A stretch of DNA of 64,000 bases from assembly GCA_947069175.1 (NCBI GenBank), contig CAMTDV010000022.1, positions 38,607,027 to 38,671,026 on the forward strand, given 5' to 3'. This DNA comes from Scalesia atractyloides (taxonomy: Eukaryota; Streptophyta; Magnoliopsida; Asterales; Asteraceae). How positions within the stretch are numbered: position 1 is the first letter of the stretch; each line of letters opens with the position of its first letter. The notes below the pieces were generated by a model. The model saw only the letters and a list, made by a program, of their open reading frames with translations. It did not search any database and was not told where the DNA came from. Below are positions 1 through 10,099 of the stretch, piece by piece. The position numbers and the translations under genes are program-made.

Positions 1-14
1 CTTTTGAGTACAGA

Positions 15-1858
15 ATGGAACAAAGAGAACATAAAAGAAAACCAACAACGAAGAGAACTGATAAGTCAGAAGTTGAAATTATGTCTGAGTCAAGACATAA
101 CATGGTGTCTTACTTGGATCTGGAAGGCAAATTCACTAAGTACAACGGTATAATGAAGTTTTTGGGCGACTCAAGGATACATTATGCTATCACGCACAGA
201 CTACAGATTATAAGACGTTGATCAAGGAATTTTGGGATTCAGCTAAAGTCATTGAAGTTAATGGGAAGGAAGTCATCCAGGAAACGTAAACAACTTGGAT
301 GTAGACGTGACTACCGAAATTATTAATTCAGTATTGTAGCTTGGTGATAATCTTGAAGCTCCATTCTCAATGGCGTTGAAGTGTCAACGTGGATGTTTGA
401 TGCGTATGAAGTGTGTCGGAGACTTTCTGGTAGGACAAATCAACAAAGCATGGTTACCACTCCGATACAAGTTCTTTCTACATGTTCTAATTCGGTGTTT
501 GAGCAATAGACAAAGTGGTTATGACATGGCAAATAACGACTTGGTTGGAATGATGATAGCTTTGACATTGAAACAAACCGTTCAGTGTTTCAAAGTATAT
601 TTTTGTAAACATGATAGGAGAACCTGAGTAGAACTAGTTTTGGTGGAAACAAGTTTTGGATGTATCCCCGTTTTCTTCAGATGATCTTAAATACGCAACA
701 TTTATTGAAAATCTTTAAAGGTGTTGCAGCAAAACGCTACACGGAAAGCACACCTCCTCGAAGATTGATCTGTTTTCTGGTAAACGACGATTATGTTGCA
801 CCAGAAAACTACAAGTGGCGCCATGATGACAGTGACTCTGATAATGAAGAACCTATCTTGGAGAAAATGATCAAAGATAGATTTAGTCATAAAAAGGGAG
901 ATGGTGATGATGGTGATATTAATTGTAATTGTGGTGCTAATGATGTAGGTACTTTAGTTGGACAAGAGTAGAAAGAAACAGAGGAGTTCGTCTACAAATA
1001 CTTCCTCAGCTCAACTTGAAATCATACAACATACAATCTGACATCAGGAAACTATACAGGAACCAGTTACAGAAACTTAGTCTACCTTTACAATGGAGGA
1101 AACTGAACCTATAATGACAGAACCTGCTACAGCTCCTGAACCACAACCATCAAGTACCACAATAGCTAAAAGAGTTTCAGCTGAAGATATTCCAGTTGAA
1201 TTGCAACCTACGCCTTCTTCAGTTCAACAGTCCCAACCCACAACTCATCAAAAAAGTCTAAACGAGGAAGTCGTTTGTTCCCTGAAATGGATCAAGATGA
1301 GAAGGTGGAATTTCTGTTCACTCAGTTGCAAGCTGTGGCAATGCAGATTAACAAGCATTCAGAATTTATGTCTTCAAACCAAAACACAACTGTCAAGCAA
1401 CAATTGGAGATAAATTCTTTGAAAGAGACTGTTAGAAAACAGGATTCTGTAATTGGACAGTTAAGGAAAGAAAATGAGAAACTGGAGGCTGCAAATGCAG
1501 AAATGGCAACTCAGCTAAAACAGATGAGAGCAGCTGATAACTCTCGGGGTATTGAGTTGAACCGACTGAAAGAACGTAGTGCGGCTGTTCAACGATCTGC
1601 AAAACAATGTCTACTAAACATAACGACTTGAAGGAATGGTATCATTCTCGTAATGCTAAACTGGTGGAAGGCTTCAATGGTATTAAAGATGTATTTGAAA
1701 TAAGCAGAAAACGAGTGAACATTCTGTGGAATGAGAGATGCAAAGCACAGGAGATCAAGCGTAAACGTGATCGGATTCTGAAGACCCTTGTATTACTACT
1801 GCTTCGGCCTCATCCTCGCAGCCAAAAGTTTCTGTTCCACCATAGTGGTAGATTGTAA
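15..1858 (+). pseudogene. Decayed accessory 3' reading frame of a Copia (Sirevirus-like) element
   Basis: Open pieces at 15-221, 370-627, 660-971, 1093-1413, 1275-1631 and 1607-1858 lie in changing frames and read as one broken protein. The N-terminal part (around HNMVSYLDLEGKF and MYPRFLQMIL) resembles an accessory frame that I associate with Asteraceae Copia elements, lying 3' of pol. The middle is Pro/Thr/Gln rich. The segment at 1275-1600 is a clear coiled coil with heptads of Leu/Ile between charged residues. The frame ends about 190 bp before a polypurine tract and LTR, the position of the extra ('env-like') frame in Sireviruses. No function is assigned. At least four frame breaks make it a pseudogene. 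Family recognition is from memory and moderately sure. Confidence 0.55.
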
Positions 1859-2046
1859 TGTGCAGCAGATCGTGACCGACCCAGTTACCTCAAGTGACAC
1901 TCAAGAGGAAACAGGAAAGGTTTGATGAGTCTGGAAAACAATGAAAACCTAGATTCTCAATCAACTATGGATTGATTATCTTCAGGTGGAGTTTGTTGAT
2001 ACAGCATGTCGTTCAAGAAATAAAGATCGAAGACCAAGCAACATCC

Positions 2047-2057
2047 AAGGGGGAGTA
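2047..2057 (+). other. Polypurine tract of the left Copia element
   Basis: AAGGGGGAGTA sits directly before the TGTTGATAC start of an LTR, the usual place of the plus-strand primer for reverse transcription. Confidence 0.8.
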
Positions 2058-2804
2058 TGTTGATACACTTTTGTGTCTTTAGCTTGTTCTTAGTTACGTC
2101 TGTAATTATACGGTTTTTATGTACTATGTCTGTATAGATTGGTAGTTTCGCCCAGATCAAGATATCCTCCTATCTTGATCTTGTACGACGCTTAGAATGT
2201 CTGTGTACAACAGTTGCATATGTGCATACTATTGAGTCTCATGTACGTCATGTCTGTGGCACGATCTCCAATACATTTGGTGTGAATGGGAATGCTTCAT
2301 ACGAGCAAGAAGTTGCTCGTACGAGTCACATAGTTCGTACAACCAAGTTTACACAATCAAGCTTTCAGCTTGATTCGTACAAGCAAGGTTATTGTTTCGT
2401 GCGAGCCAGTTCACCCATACGAGTTCTTTGGAGAATGTCTTTCGTGTCTTTTGGTGTTTCTTTGACAGCAACATACTTGGTACTGTTGCTTAGTGTTGGC
2501 ACTATATAAGCAGATATGACCTTCTCAGTAGAAAAGGTGTGCATATGTGAGAGAGTTCATGCGAGTGACCAGTGGATACTAAGCTGAGACCTTGAGAGCA
2601 CAGAGTGAATGCATAGAGTCTGTATGAACATTGTTTGTATATGTTTGTACTAGTTCTCATCAGTTAATCAAGATATTGAATCTTTGGTTATCCTATGTGT
2701 CTTCTACTTTGCTTTGGTTTGCATACATACTTGGATTCCACACTTGTATGTGTGTTGCATGAACAAGGAAGCAGTTTTAACTTGATCCTCCAAGTGGACC
2801 TACA
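2058..2804 (+). mobile_element. 3' LTR of the left Copia element
   Basis: The stretch begins TGTTGATAC right after the polypurine tract and ends CCTACA (TGT...ACA termini). A TATA box lies at 2503-2509. No primer binding site follows, so this is a 3' LTR or the end of an element whose 5' part lies to the left of the window. The U3 part carries repeated CGTACGA/TCGTACAA words and two small perfect inverted repeats (around 2299-2316 and 2358-2375). The right border is set by the terminal CA only and could shift by some bases. Confidence 0.7.
2503..2509 (+). promoter_or_regulatory. TATA box of the left Copia LTR
   Basis: TATATAA in an otherwise mixed-composition LTR, placed about two thirds into the LTR, where the U3/R border is expected. 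Confidence 0.55.
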
Positions 2805-2897
2805 ATTTTGAAATCTGATGGTTTAACCAGAAATCTGATGGGTTTTAATGTAAATTTGATGTATTTAAAGACAGTCTGATGTATTAAAAAGAATGTC
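2805..2897. other. Short spacer between two Copia LTRs
   Basis: These 93 bp separate the end of one LTR from the start of the next. They hold four spaced copies of a (A/G)(A/T)(C/T)TGATG-like word. No coding potential is seen. It may be target DNA or the remains of another repeat. Confidence 0.4.
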
Positions 2898-2984
2898 TGT
2901 TGGTGCATGTTTTGTGACAACAACTTTAGCTTGGTCTTTGGATATTAAACAAGACTTGGATTATCAGGAATTGATCAAGACAAT

Positions 2985-3232
2985 GAAGATTCGAGTTTAT
3001 GAAGATACAAGGAAGTTCGAACTTGTGAATACTTAACGAATCCGAGTTTGTAAACTATTGTGGAGTCCGAATTTATGAGTATGCAACTGGTCTGAACTTG
3101 TGAATGTATAGGGAAGTCCGAATTTGGTAGAGTTTCACTAATTCGGAATGTGTTCAAGCAAGTCCGAGTTTAGGAAGTTACATATTAGTCCGAGTTTGTC
3201 ATTGTATCAATATAGTCCGAGTTTATGCAATG
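2985..3232 (+). repeat. Reiterated TCCGA(A/G)TTTG-like decamer in U3
   Basis: About nine variants (for example TCCGAGTTTG, TCCGAATTTA, TTCGAACTTG) recur at roughly 25-27 bp spacing upstream of the LTR TATA box. The intervening sequence is not conserved. The same word continues in the leader downstream. Confidence 0.75.
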
Positions 3233-3265
3233 TACGTGGGCCTAGCCTAGTTTGCATGGCTGTGT

Positions 3266-3273
3266 TATATAAA
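3266..3273 (+). promoter_or_regulatory. TATA box of the outer Copia 5' LTR
   Basis: TATATAAA about 270 bp before the LTR end, downstream of the decamer array and next to a GGGTTTTAGG stretch. Confidence 0.65.
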
Positions 3274-3542
3274 CAGTGTTGCATTAGGGTTTTAGGTTAG
3301 ACACTAGAAAAAGCATTTACTGAGAGTTTGTGAGAGAAAACACAGAGAGTGGCTGAGAGTTCTTGTTAACTTGAGTGATTGTAAAATGTATGAGTTTGAT
3401 AATCATAGAAGATCGGTTTAAAGTATTTGTTCGTGTTCTTCATCTTATATTCTTGTTTCTGTGTTTGTTTATCTTCAGGGGGATACCACACCCTTAATTG
3501 ATTGTCAATCTTGTAACGATCCAGGGGATAGGGAACTACAAT

Positions 3543-3554
3543 TGGTATCAGAGC
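3543..3554 (+). other. Primer binding site, tRNA-iMet type (outer Copia)
   Basis: TGGTATCAGAGC, complementary to the 3' end of plant initiator tRNA-Met, two bases after the LTR. Confidence 0.9.
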
Positions 3555-4483
3555 TTTTGCTCTTATTGTACAGTTCAGGGTTGATTTACAGAATTCAAGT
3601 TTCTTTTGGTTGAAGAAGTTCCTGCCGTCATCATCTTTTGAGTTAGGTTTTTCCCTAAGTTTGTGGGTAAACTCACATTACCGTGAAGTCACAGTTTTGC
3701 GTTTTACCAAAAACACACAGGTTTAGGAAGTACGTAGACTGTTACGAAGTTGTCACAAGTTTCGGATTTGTCAGATTCAGAATATAGGTTCCGGATTGTT
3801 ACAAGTGCCACCTTAATTTCTGAATTTGAGAATCTAGTCTGAATTTGCATACCTGGTCCAAATTTAACGTATACTCCAAATTTAACAACTGTCAGGGTTT
3901 ACCAATCCGAACTTAACCTTGTTCCACATTGAACTTTGTCCGAATTTGAGATTGAGAAGACTTGTCCAAATTTAATCATTTGTGTACGGGTTTAAAGACT
4001 TGTGTCCGAATTTGGGAAGATAAGGTCCAGATTTGAGTGTCAAGGTTTGTGATTTGAAGATGACCGAATTTGACATATTAGAAATTCCAAATTTATTAAG
4101 ATTTTAAAGGTTCCGAACTTGCAATATTGTTCCGAATTTGTGATCATAACTTGTCAGGATTTGTGGAAGTTGTCAGGACTTATTCTTATCCGAATTTGCT
4201 ATATATACCATTCCAAATTTGCTAAGCTCAACTATTCCGAATTTGACACTTGTTTCACAAAAGTGGAAACTTAACCAGCGCATTTATGTGCATAATTTGT
4301 TCTGGGAATAATCTTTGAAAACCGACAGCAAGGTAGACTCCATTTATTTTTAGGCCCAAAAAAAGAGTTTATATAATTGGATTCGTAATCACGAGACGAG
4401 TCTAACGGTATATTTTAGGAACAACAAGTTTCGGAAAATATTTAACCATTGTTAACCAGCCGTTTGCGTTAAAAACGTCGAAT
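3555..4483 (+). repeat. Leader of the outer Copia with dispersed TCCGAATTTG-like words
   Basis: Between the primer site and the gag start codon there is no open frame. From about 3760 to 4255 the sequence holds some 18-20 variants of TCCGAATTTG (TCCAAATTTA, TCTGAATTTG, TCCGAACTTG and others) at irregular 20-40 bp spacing. From 4260 to 4483 no such words occur; this part resembles an ordinary Copia leader and includes a 15-nt word (about 4394-4408) also found in the Tat LTR. Confidence 0.6.
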
Positions 4484-4629
4484 ATGTCAAATCTGAATGA
4501 GTTGTTGAGGATGTAACAAACTGCCAAAGATGATGAAGGTATATAATTTCCTTACATGGAAAGACAGGTTCCAGTCCTTTATTGAATATCAGGACACACG
4601 AATTTGGATCTATATTCAGGATGGGTACA
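4484..4629 (+). pseudogene. gag N-terminus of the outer Copia element (interrupted)
   Basis: The frame opens with ATG at 4484 (MSNLNELL...), has a stop within about 15 codons and shifts frame in the segment encoding the conserved tryptophan-rich N-terminal part of Copia gag (TWKDRF and RIWIYIQDG are readable). It stops at the Tat insertion; GTACA at 4625-4629 is the target site duplication. It continues at 27378. Confidence 0.7.
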
Positions 4630-4704
4630 TGGAGTGGTATGGTCCCAAAAACCCTACGCCTGCATAGGGAACCATACCCTCAATAACAACATACTACAAG
4701 AATA

Positions 4705-4912
4705 ACCTTACACGCAATGTGCAATGGTGCGCCATTCTTGAAACTAGCAGGTTGCCTAACAACCTTCTGCGCAATGTGCAATGGTATTGCAACCTTGATA
4801 CAGGCAGGTCACACAATGAACCTTGCGCACACTGCGCAATGACAAGTTAGACCGACACTAGCAGGTCGTACAACGAACCTTGCGTACTTGGCGCAACCGC
4901 AAGTTTGACCTA
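4705..4912 (+). repeat. Degenerate ~58-bp tandem repeat in Tat U3
   Basis: Three to four units contain a GCGCAATGTGCAATGG-like start, an ACTAGCAGGT word and an AACCTTGCG end. The same array recurs in the 3' LTR at about 26360-26560. Confidence 0.6.
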
Positions 4913-5440
4913 GAAGCGCAGGCCCCTTGACCCTGCGCGGATCAAAAAACCTCTAGCCGCGAAGTCCTAAAACCTTGCACAAGGACGAGAAAAACATGAG
5001 AGCAACTCATAGTCTTGAGAACAAAAGGACTTTGTCCCTACAACTCTGGGCTGGCCAGAAAGCACTGAAAGCCACACGGAAGGGAGAAGCGCAAAGAGGC
5101 ATTGACTACATACAAGGGTACAAAGTGGCAGAGTTGTGACCTAGTAGTCGCTCGGCAGGTTGTGTCAGACTGCGTCGCATGAACAATAATACAGAGGACA
5201 GAATGTACACCAACCAAACTCACGCCAGCGACTGTCACACATCCTCCACTTTCGGCTGATGAAAAGTCTGACACCAGGGACAACTGCCATGACACGCGGC
5301 TCCATTCAACATCCGACAAAGCACACCTCCTGCCAGAGATCATTAATGATTGATGCAGAGGAGACAGAACGGATATTCCTGGTCGTCTGGGCCAGGCCCA
5401 AGGCCCATTAGCCCATCTCCTAAACACACCTATCTTCGGC

Positions 5441-5448
5441 TATAAAAT
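5441..5448 (+). promoter_or_regulatory. TATA box of the Tat 5' LTR
   Basis: TATAAAAT after a CTTCGGC stretch. The matching place in the 3' LTR (about 27077) reads TATAGAAT, so the 3' copy is damaged. Confidence 0.65.
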
Positions 5449-5737
5449 AAGGGTGATACCTCAAGGTAAAGATACACATACTAGCTTACTCACTAATTGT
5501 TGCTTACTTGCTTATTAACTTACAATCACCAAAATACTTATTCTCACGCCGGAGTGTGGTCACGGAGAAAACCCTCCCCTTTCTCCCGTGACGAGTCTAA
5601 CGGTGTTGCTAGTTTTGCAGATAACTCGAAGTGAGATCACCCAGAGGAGCGAGCGAGAGGCAACCTTTCATGCAAATATATTAGGTTGTGGCTAAGATAT
5701 CTCCGGATACCTCTCGATTCAGCTGGTGTTTCTTCAT

Positions 5738-5748
5738 TGGCGCCATCC
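5738..5748 (+). other. Primer binding site of the Tat element
   Basis: TGGCGCCATCC directly after the 5' LTR. It has the TGG start expected for pairing with a tRNA CCA end, and it is not the iMet type used by the Copia and Tekay elements here. I cannot name the tRNA with certainty. Confidence 0.6.
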
Positions 5749-5809
5749 GATCTTTTCTCACTCTTATATCCATTTTCTCATTTCGTTTTTTCACAAACCT
5801 CACTTTCAA

Positions 5810-7160
5810 ATGGCTGATTTTCCATCAAACACACCACGAGGTCCTCGGGCTGAAGGCAAGAACCCGGTTCATGCCCTTCGACCCGGCGGACAAGTGGAAG
5901 AAAGTTCTTCCGGAAATGCGGGTGTTCATCACAACTCAGGTCGGTTGAACATCCTAGTAACCCCCGGAGTTCAAATGGAGACCCTCATCGTACCAATCAC
6001 ATCGGTCTTACCCCGATGAGATTCCGATGTCTTGGTACACCAAATCTCAAACAGCCCTGAATGCCGTATACGCGCAACTCTGCGCGCAAAAAAAACGCTT
6101 CCGCTGCGCCGTGCAGCCACCAACTACTCATGTGCATGCTTTCGCTTGCAACCCACGAGTACTCAGTTATGACTTGCCGGCTGGAGCGAGTATCTCATCA
6201 CACCTCCGTACCAGAGAAACGGAGTATTCTCAATCGCTGCCTAAACATGAGTCTCACACTCATAGGCGAGCGTCCATCCACTCACGGCTGGACCGACGTC
6301 CTCTAGAGGGGTGGGACACCCAGCGTGAGGAGGATCGAACATATGGCGAGGGTGACAGCGCCAGTGTGTTTCACCGGCTACAAAAGATCATGGTGCTTAC
6401 AAGTCTGCGCCACGGGCTGTTTACAACCCGGAGGCGGAGTACAATTATAACCTGAATCTACAGGCTGGCTGAAGCAGCCTGAACACTCAAAGTTCATCAA
6501 GGAGATCGCGCCCGAAACTTCCCTACAACGTGGGAAAGTACAATGGGTTGGCAGACCCAGATGATCACCAGTGCCTGTTCACTCCGGGGCAGGACTAATC
6601 GAGGCTGGACGCTTCCCATGTTGTGTCACTTGTTTGTTCAAACTCTCACAGGCGCTGCACACCTATGGTTTGACAACTTACCCACGGGTAAGCTTGCGTC
6701 ATGGAATGACCTCAAAGATAAGTTCCTGACGCATTTCAGCCAGCAACGGCGGTACGCCAGAGATTCCTCTGACGTCATGAACATCTGGCGGCGTGATGAC
6801 GAAAGTCTCGAAGACTTCATCACCCGTTACAATAAAGAGGTGTTGGAGATTGGGGATGTGCACGAAGACCTGATTCGTGCATAGTTCAAGTATGTTGTTC
6901 GCTGCGACGAGATGATCAAAGTCTTCTCGGGAACTAGTGGACTTCCAAAAAGCTGGGAGAAATTAATGGTGGAAGCAAAGGTCTATGTGCAGATGGAGCG
7001 CAACCTAAATAACAGTAGACCTCGCCTGCCGCAATACCACCCCCAAGACATGAGCAAAAGTTTTGGGAAAAAGAATAAGAGTTGGAGGGAGCCCAGCCAG
7101 AACCCTCCCTACTCACCATTCGACGCACGCACGACCCTAAATAAGATTGCTACCCAGTGA
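5810..7160 (+). pseudogene. gag of the Tat element (broken)
   Basis: A start codon at 5810 opens MADFPSNTPRG; frames then switch near 6020 and 6500. The conserved Gag core at 6543-6884 reads HLFVQTLTGAAHLWFDNLP and, further on, QQRRYARDSSD and RDDESLEDFITRYNKE, all typical of Tat Gag. A TAG stop at about 6882 separates it from the C-terminal part (6912-7160), which is basic and Pro/Ser rich. The start was chosen because it follows the primer site by about 70 bp and has an adenine at -3. Confidence 0.7.
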
Positions 7161-7559
7161 GCAATCAAACAAGATAATCGCAATCGTCAGTGGACACCAC
7201 TAACGAAAACACCGGCGGAGGTGCTCAGCATGGAAGATCACCAATTCAAACATCCATTGCCGATGCGCAACAAAAAAGGTCAAGACCCCAACCTTTTTGC
7301 GATTATCACAAGATACGGGGCATACAACCGAAAACTGCATCTCCTTACGCATGGAGATCAAGAAGGCGCTGAAAAGTGGGAAGCTCACCCACTTACTTCA
7401 AAATGTGCGCAAGGAGGTGCGCTAGATTACTCGAGGCGGGAGAAGGCCTGAGTAACAGGAAGATGAAGGCATCTATTCATATGATCCAAGGTGGCCCGTC
7501 ACGCAAGCGCGACCAACAGAAGAGTTGTACGCCTCACTGGGCGAACAACAGGTTATCTT

Positions 7560-7965
7560 CCCCGTAGTTCCCGAGGTCCCATAAGAGGACCGTTCGGTCG
7601 TGATAACTGGCATCTTCGGCCATTATCGCACCGATTACATGTTCATAGACCCGGGAAGCTCTATGGACATAATATATGAACATGGCTTCCAAAAGTTGGA
7701 CCCAGAAGACAAGGCGCGCTTGGAGCCGGTCGACTTTCCACTGACTGGTTTCTGCAACGAAGCCGTCTTTCCACTGGGTCAAATCTCATTTCCCGTAACT
7801 CTTCCGATGGGCGACACTCGCGCATGGTCTCGGTCAACTTCATGGTCATGCCTGCTACATTGCGCCATGACGTGTTGCTGGGGGCGCGCCCAAAGAGAGT
7901 TCAGCATGATCACTTCCACTCCTCATGTTGCCTCTGGTTTCCAACAGAAACCGGGGTGGCCATCA
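7560..7965 (+). pseudogene. Aspartic protease region of the Tat element, active-site Thr lost
   Basis: The frame 7600-7830 reads through YMFIDPGSSMDIIY. In Tat proteases this position is D-T-G-S-S; here the codon after Asp (about 7651) encodes Pro, which should abolish catalysis. Downstream residues (GFQKL, LTGF, FPLGQISFPV) fit the family. The frame shifts near 7830, after which the continuation is readable at 7824-8183. Confidence 0.65.
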
Positions 7966-8219
7966 TGTACGCAAGGAAAGAGATCATGTCCATCAAAGAG
8001 GAACCACCGACGAAGCTACCAAAGTCATCATCCATTGGCGAGCCAGAGAAGTGGGTACTAAATAATAAGTACCCGGAACAAACAGTGCTGTTAGGACCCG
8101 CCATGACCCTCGCAGTCAAGGCGCGGTTAAAAAAACTTTTGTTCCGCAATGTAGATAAGTTGCTTGGTCGCCTACGTATATGACAAGGGTACCGAGGGAA
8201 TTGACTAAGCACGCGCTGC

Positions 8220-9015
8220 ACACATTCCCTTCAGTTCAGCCTATCATTCAGAAGAAGCGCAGTTTCGGTCCTGAAAAGACCTACGCACTGAATGAGCAAG
8301 TTTCAGAGCTCCTCCAAGCCGGCATCATCAGAGAAGTACGCTATTAGACATGGGTAACCAACCTAGTCGTGGTCCAGAAGCACAACGGCAGTTGACGCAT
8401 GTGCGTCGATTTCAAAGATCTGAACAAGGCATGTCCCAAGGACTTCTAGTCTTTACCCAAAATCAACAAAAAGGTTGACTCCCTCGCTTCATTAAGGTGG
8501 AAATGCTTTCTCGACTGCTACAAAGAATACCACCAGATACAAACGAAGAAAGAGGACGAAGATAAAACCGCAGTCCGCACTGACAAGGGAATCTTTTGCT
8601 ACACAAAGATGCCCTTTGATTGCGCAACGCATGAGCCAACTACCAGTGTTTAATGGACCATGTCTTCGGAGATGACATCGGCAAGACTGTAGAAGTGTAC
8701 AATGATGACCTTGTCATAATGAGCTCGGATGAGGAGAAGATGCTGATAACGTTCAGAAAATGTTTGCATCCTTGTGCAGGCAAACCTGAAGCTAAACCGA
8801 GTAAGTGCTCATTTGGAATGGAAGAAGGCAAATTTTTAGGATTCATCGTCACGCGTGACGGTTTCAAAGTCAATCCCGAGAAAGTGGAAGCGATTCAACG
8901 TATGCCTTCCCCCTCAACCATCAAAGAAATGCAACGGTTGGCGTGGCGATTGATTGCACTGAACAGGTTCTTGGCCAATCACGAAATGAAGTCCTTCCCA
9001 TTCATCAGCACTTGA
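8220..9015 (+). pseudogene. Reverse transcriptase of the Tat element (broken)
   Basis: Readable motifs in order are KKRSFGPEK, CVDFKDLNKACPKD (about 8400-8445), the FCYTKMPF loop (about 8596-8620), and the catalytic YNDD at 8698-8709 followed by LVIMS. Stops lie near 8346, 8394, 8448 and 8652. The open part 8653-9015 covers the palm end and thumb. YNDD replaces the usual YVDD. Confidence 0.75.
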
Positions 9016-9029
9016 GGAATTGTGTCAAG

Positions 9030-9470
9030 CAGAACAAGTTTCAATGGACTCCGGACGTGGAGAAAGCCTTCACACAAATAAAGGAGTGATTGATTCAGCT
9101 GCCTACGCTCACGGCACCGCAAAAGAATGAGCCACTGATTCTTTACCTTTCCGCGTAAGATATCGCTCTGGGCCCTGTCTTATGCAAGAGTCCAAACTCC
9201 AATCTACTACATCAGCAAAATGCTAACTGACCCGGAGACAAGATATCCCATGATGGAAAAGCTTGCTCTTGCTTTAGTCCATGCACCCCGCAAGTTGCGT
9301 CGGTATTTTTTCCGGCCATGTGATAACAGTTCTCATGAACTATAACTTAGGCCAAATTTTGTCCAAACCGGACATATCTGGTCGTCTAGCAAAGTGGGCG
9401 ATTGAGCTAGGTGGACACAACATCGTGTACAGAACACGCCCAACAATAAAAGGCCAGAATTAGCCGATTT
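9030..9470 (+). pseudogene. First (Gypsy-type) RNase H of the Tat element
   Basis: Between reverse transcriptase and the second RNase H, shifted frames show QFQWTPDVEKAF-like and YYISKMLTDPETRYPMMEKLALAL-like text and a GQILSKPDISGRLAKWAIELGGHNI segment (9281-9463), as in the connection and RNase H part of Tat polyproteins. Several shifts and stops are present. Confidence 0.6.
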
Positions 9471-9479
9471 TGTTACAGA

Positions 9480-9975
9480 AGTACCAAGCAATAAAGAGCA
9501 AGAGTGTGAAGCTGTACAGAACCCAGCGCCGGTTACAGACGACCACGCATGGACACACAGATGGCGCATCCAACGATGATGGTGCAGGGGCAGGTCTTTG
9601 CCTAATAAGCCCCAACAACCAAGAGTTCACTTATGCCATCAGGTTGGATTTCAAAAGCACGAATAATGAAGCTGAATACGAAGCGTTTTCGGCAGGCCTT
9701 AGGTTAGCCATCAAAATGGGGCCCAGGAATTTGGAAGCACACGTCGATTCCCTTTTAGTCGCAGGATAGATCAATGGCCTGTATGATTTAAAGGGCGAAA
9801 CGATGATCTTGTATCTTGAACAGGCGCAAGCCTTATTAACCAAATTCCAAAGTTTCAAAATAACCCATGTCAACCGAATCGAGAATAAACATGCCGACGC
9901 GCTCAGCAAATTGGCTACTACAAGCTTCAAGCACCTCGCGCGTGAAGTAAGCATTGAGGTACTCAAGAACCCTTC
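9480..9975 (+). pseudogene. Second (archaeal-like) RNase H of the Tat element
   Basis: The text DGASNDDGAGAGLCLISP with a following STNNEAEYEAFSAGLRLA and HVDSLLVAG is the second RNase H that marks the Tat lineage; the Asp of DGAS, the Glu of NNEAEYEA and the Asp of HVDS are the expected metal ligands. A TAG at about 9768 interrupts it. The frame resumes at 9803 with RIENKHADALSKLA. Gln normally precedes VAG in relatives (SQLVAGQI), so the stop is probably a point change. Confidence 0.75.
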
Positions 9976-10099
9976 TGTTCCTGTGCGTCAAATAAACATC
10001 ATCAAAATGGGGGCCCTTTCCTGGATGTCTCCCATAATCATGTTCTTGCAATACGGGATCCTCCTCAAAAATAAGGTGGAAGCAAGAAAGGTCCAGAAC

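Larger units (their letters stand above)
2898..3540 (+). mobile_element. 5' LTR of the outer Copia element
   Basis: It runs from TGTTGGTGC to GGAACTACA and is followed two bases later by a tRNA-iMet primer site. A TATA box lies at 3266-3273. The U3 half contains about nine spaced copies of a TCCGAGTTTG-like decamer (see the separate entry). Confidence 0.85.
4630..5736 (+). mobile_element. 5' LTR of the Tat element
   Basis: It starts TGGAGTGGTATGGTCCC and ends GTGTTTCTTCA just before the primer site. The same sequence recurs at 26284-27372. A TATA box lies at 5441-5448. The U3 part has a degenerate tandem repeat. The exact last bases are uncertain because the two copies differ there. Confidence 0.8.

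Noticed and set aside
5038..5427. 129-codon minus-strand frame in the Tat 5' LTR
   Set aside because: It lies wholly inside the LTR, the 3' LTR copy is interrupted and shorter, and the composition does not look like coding sequence.
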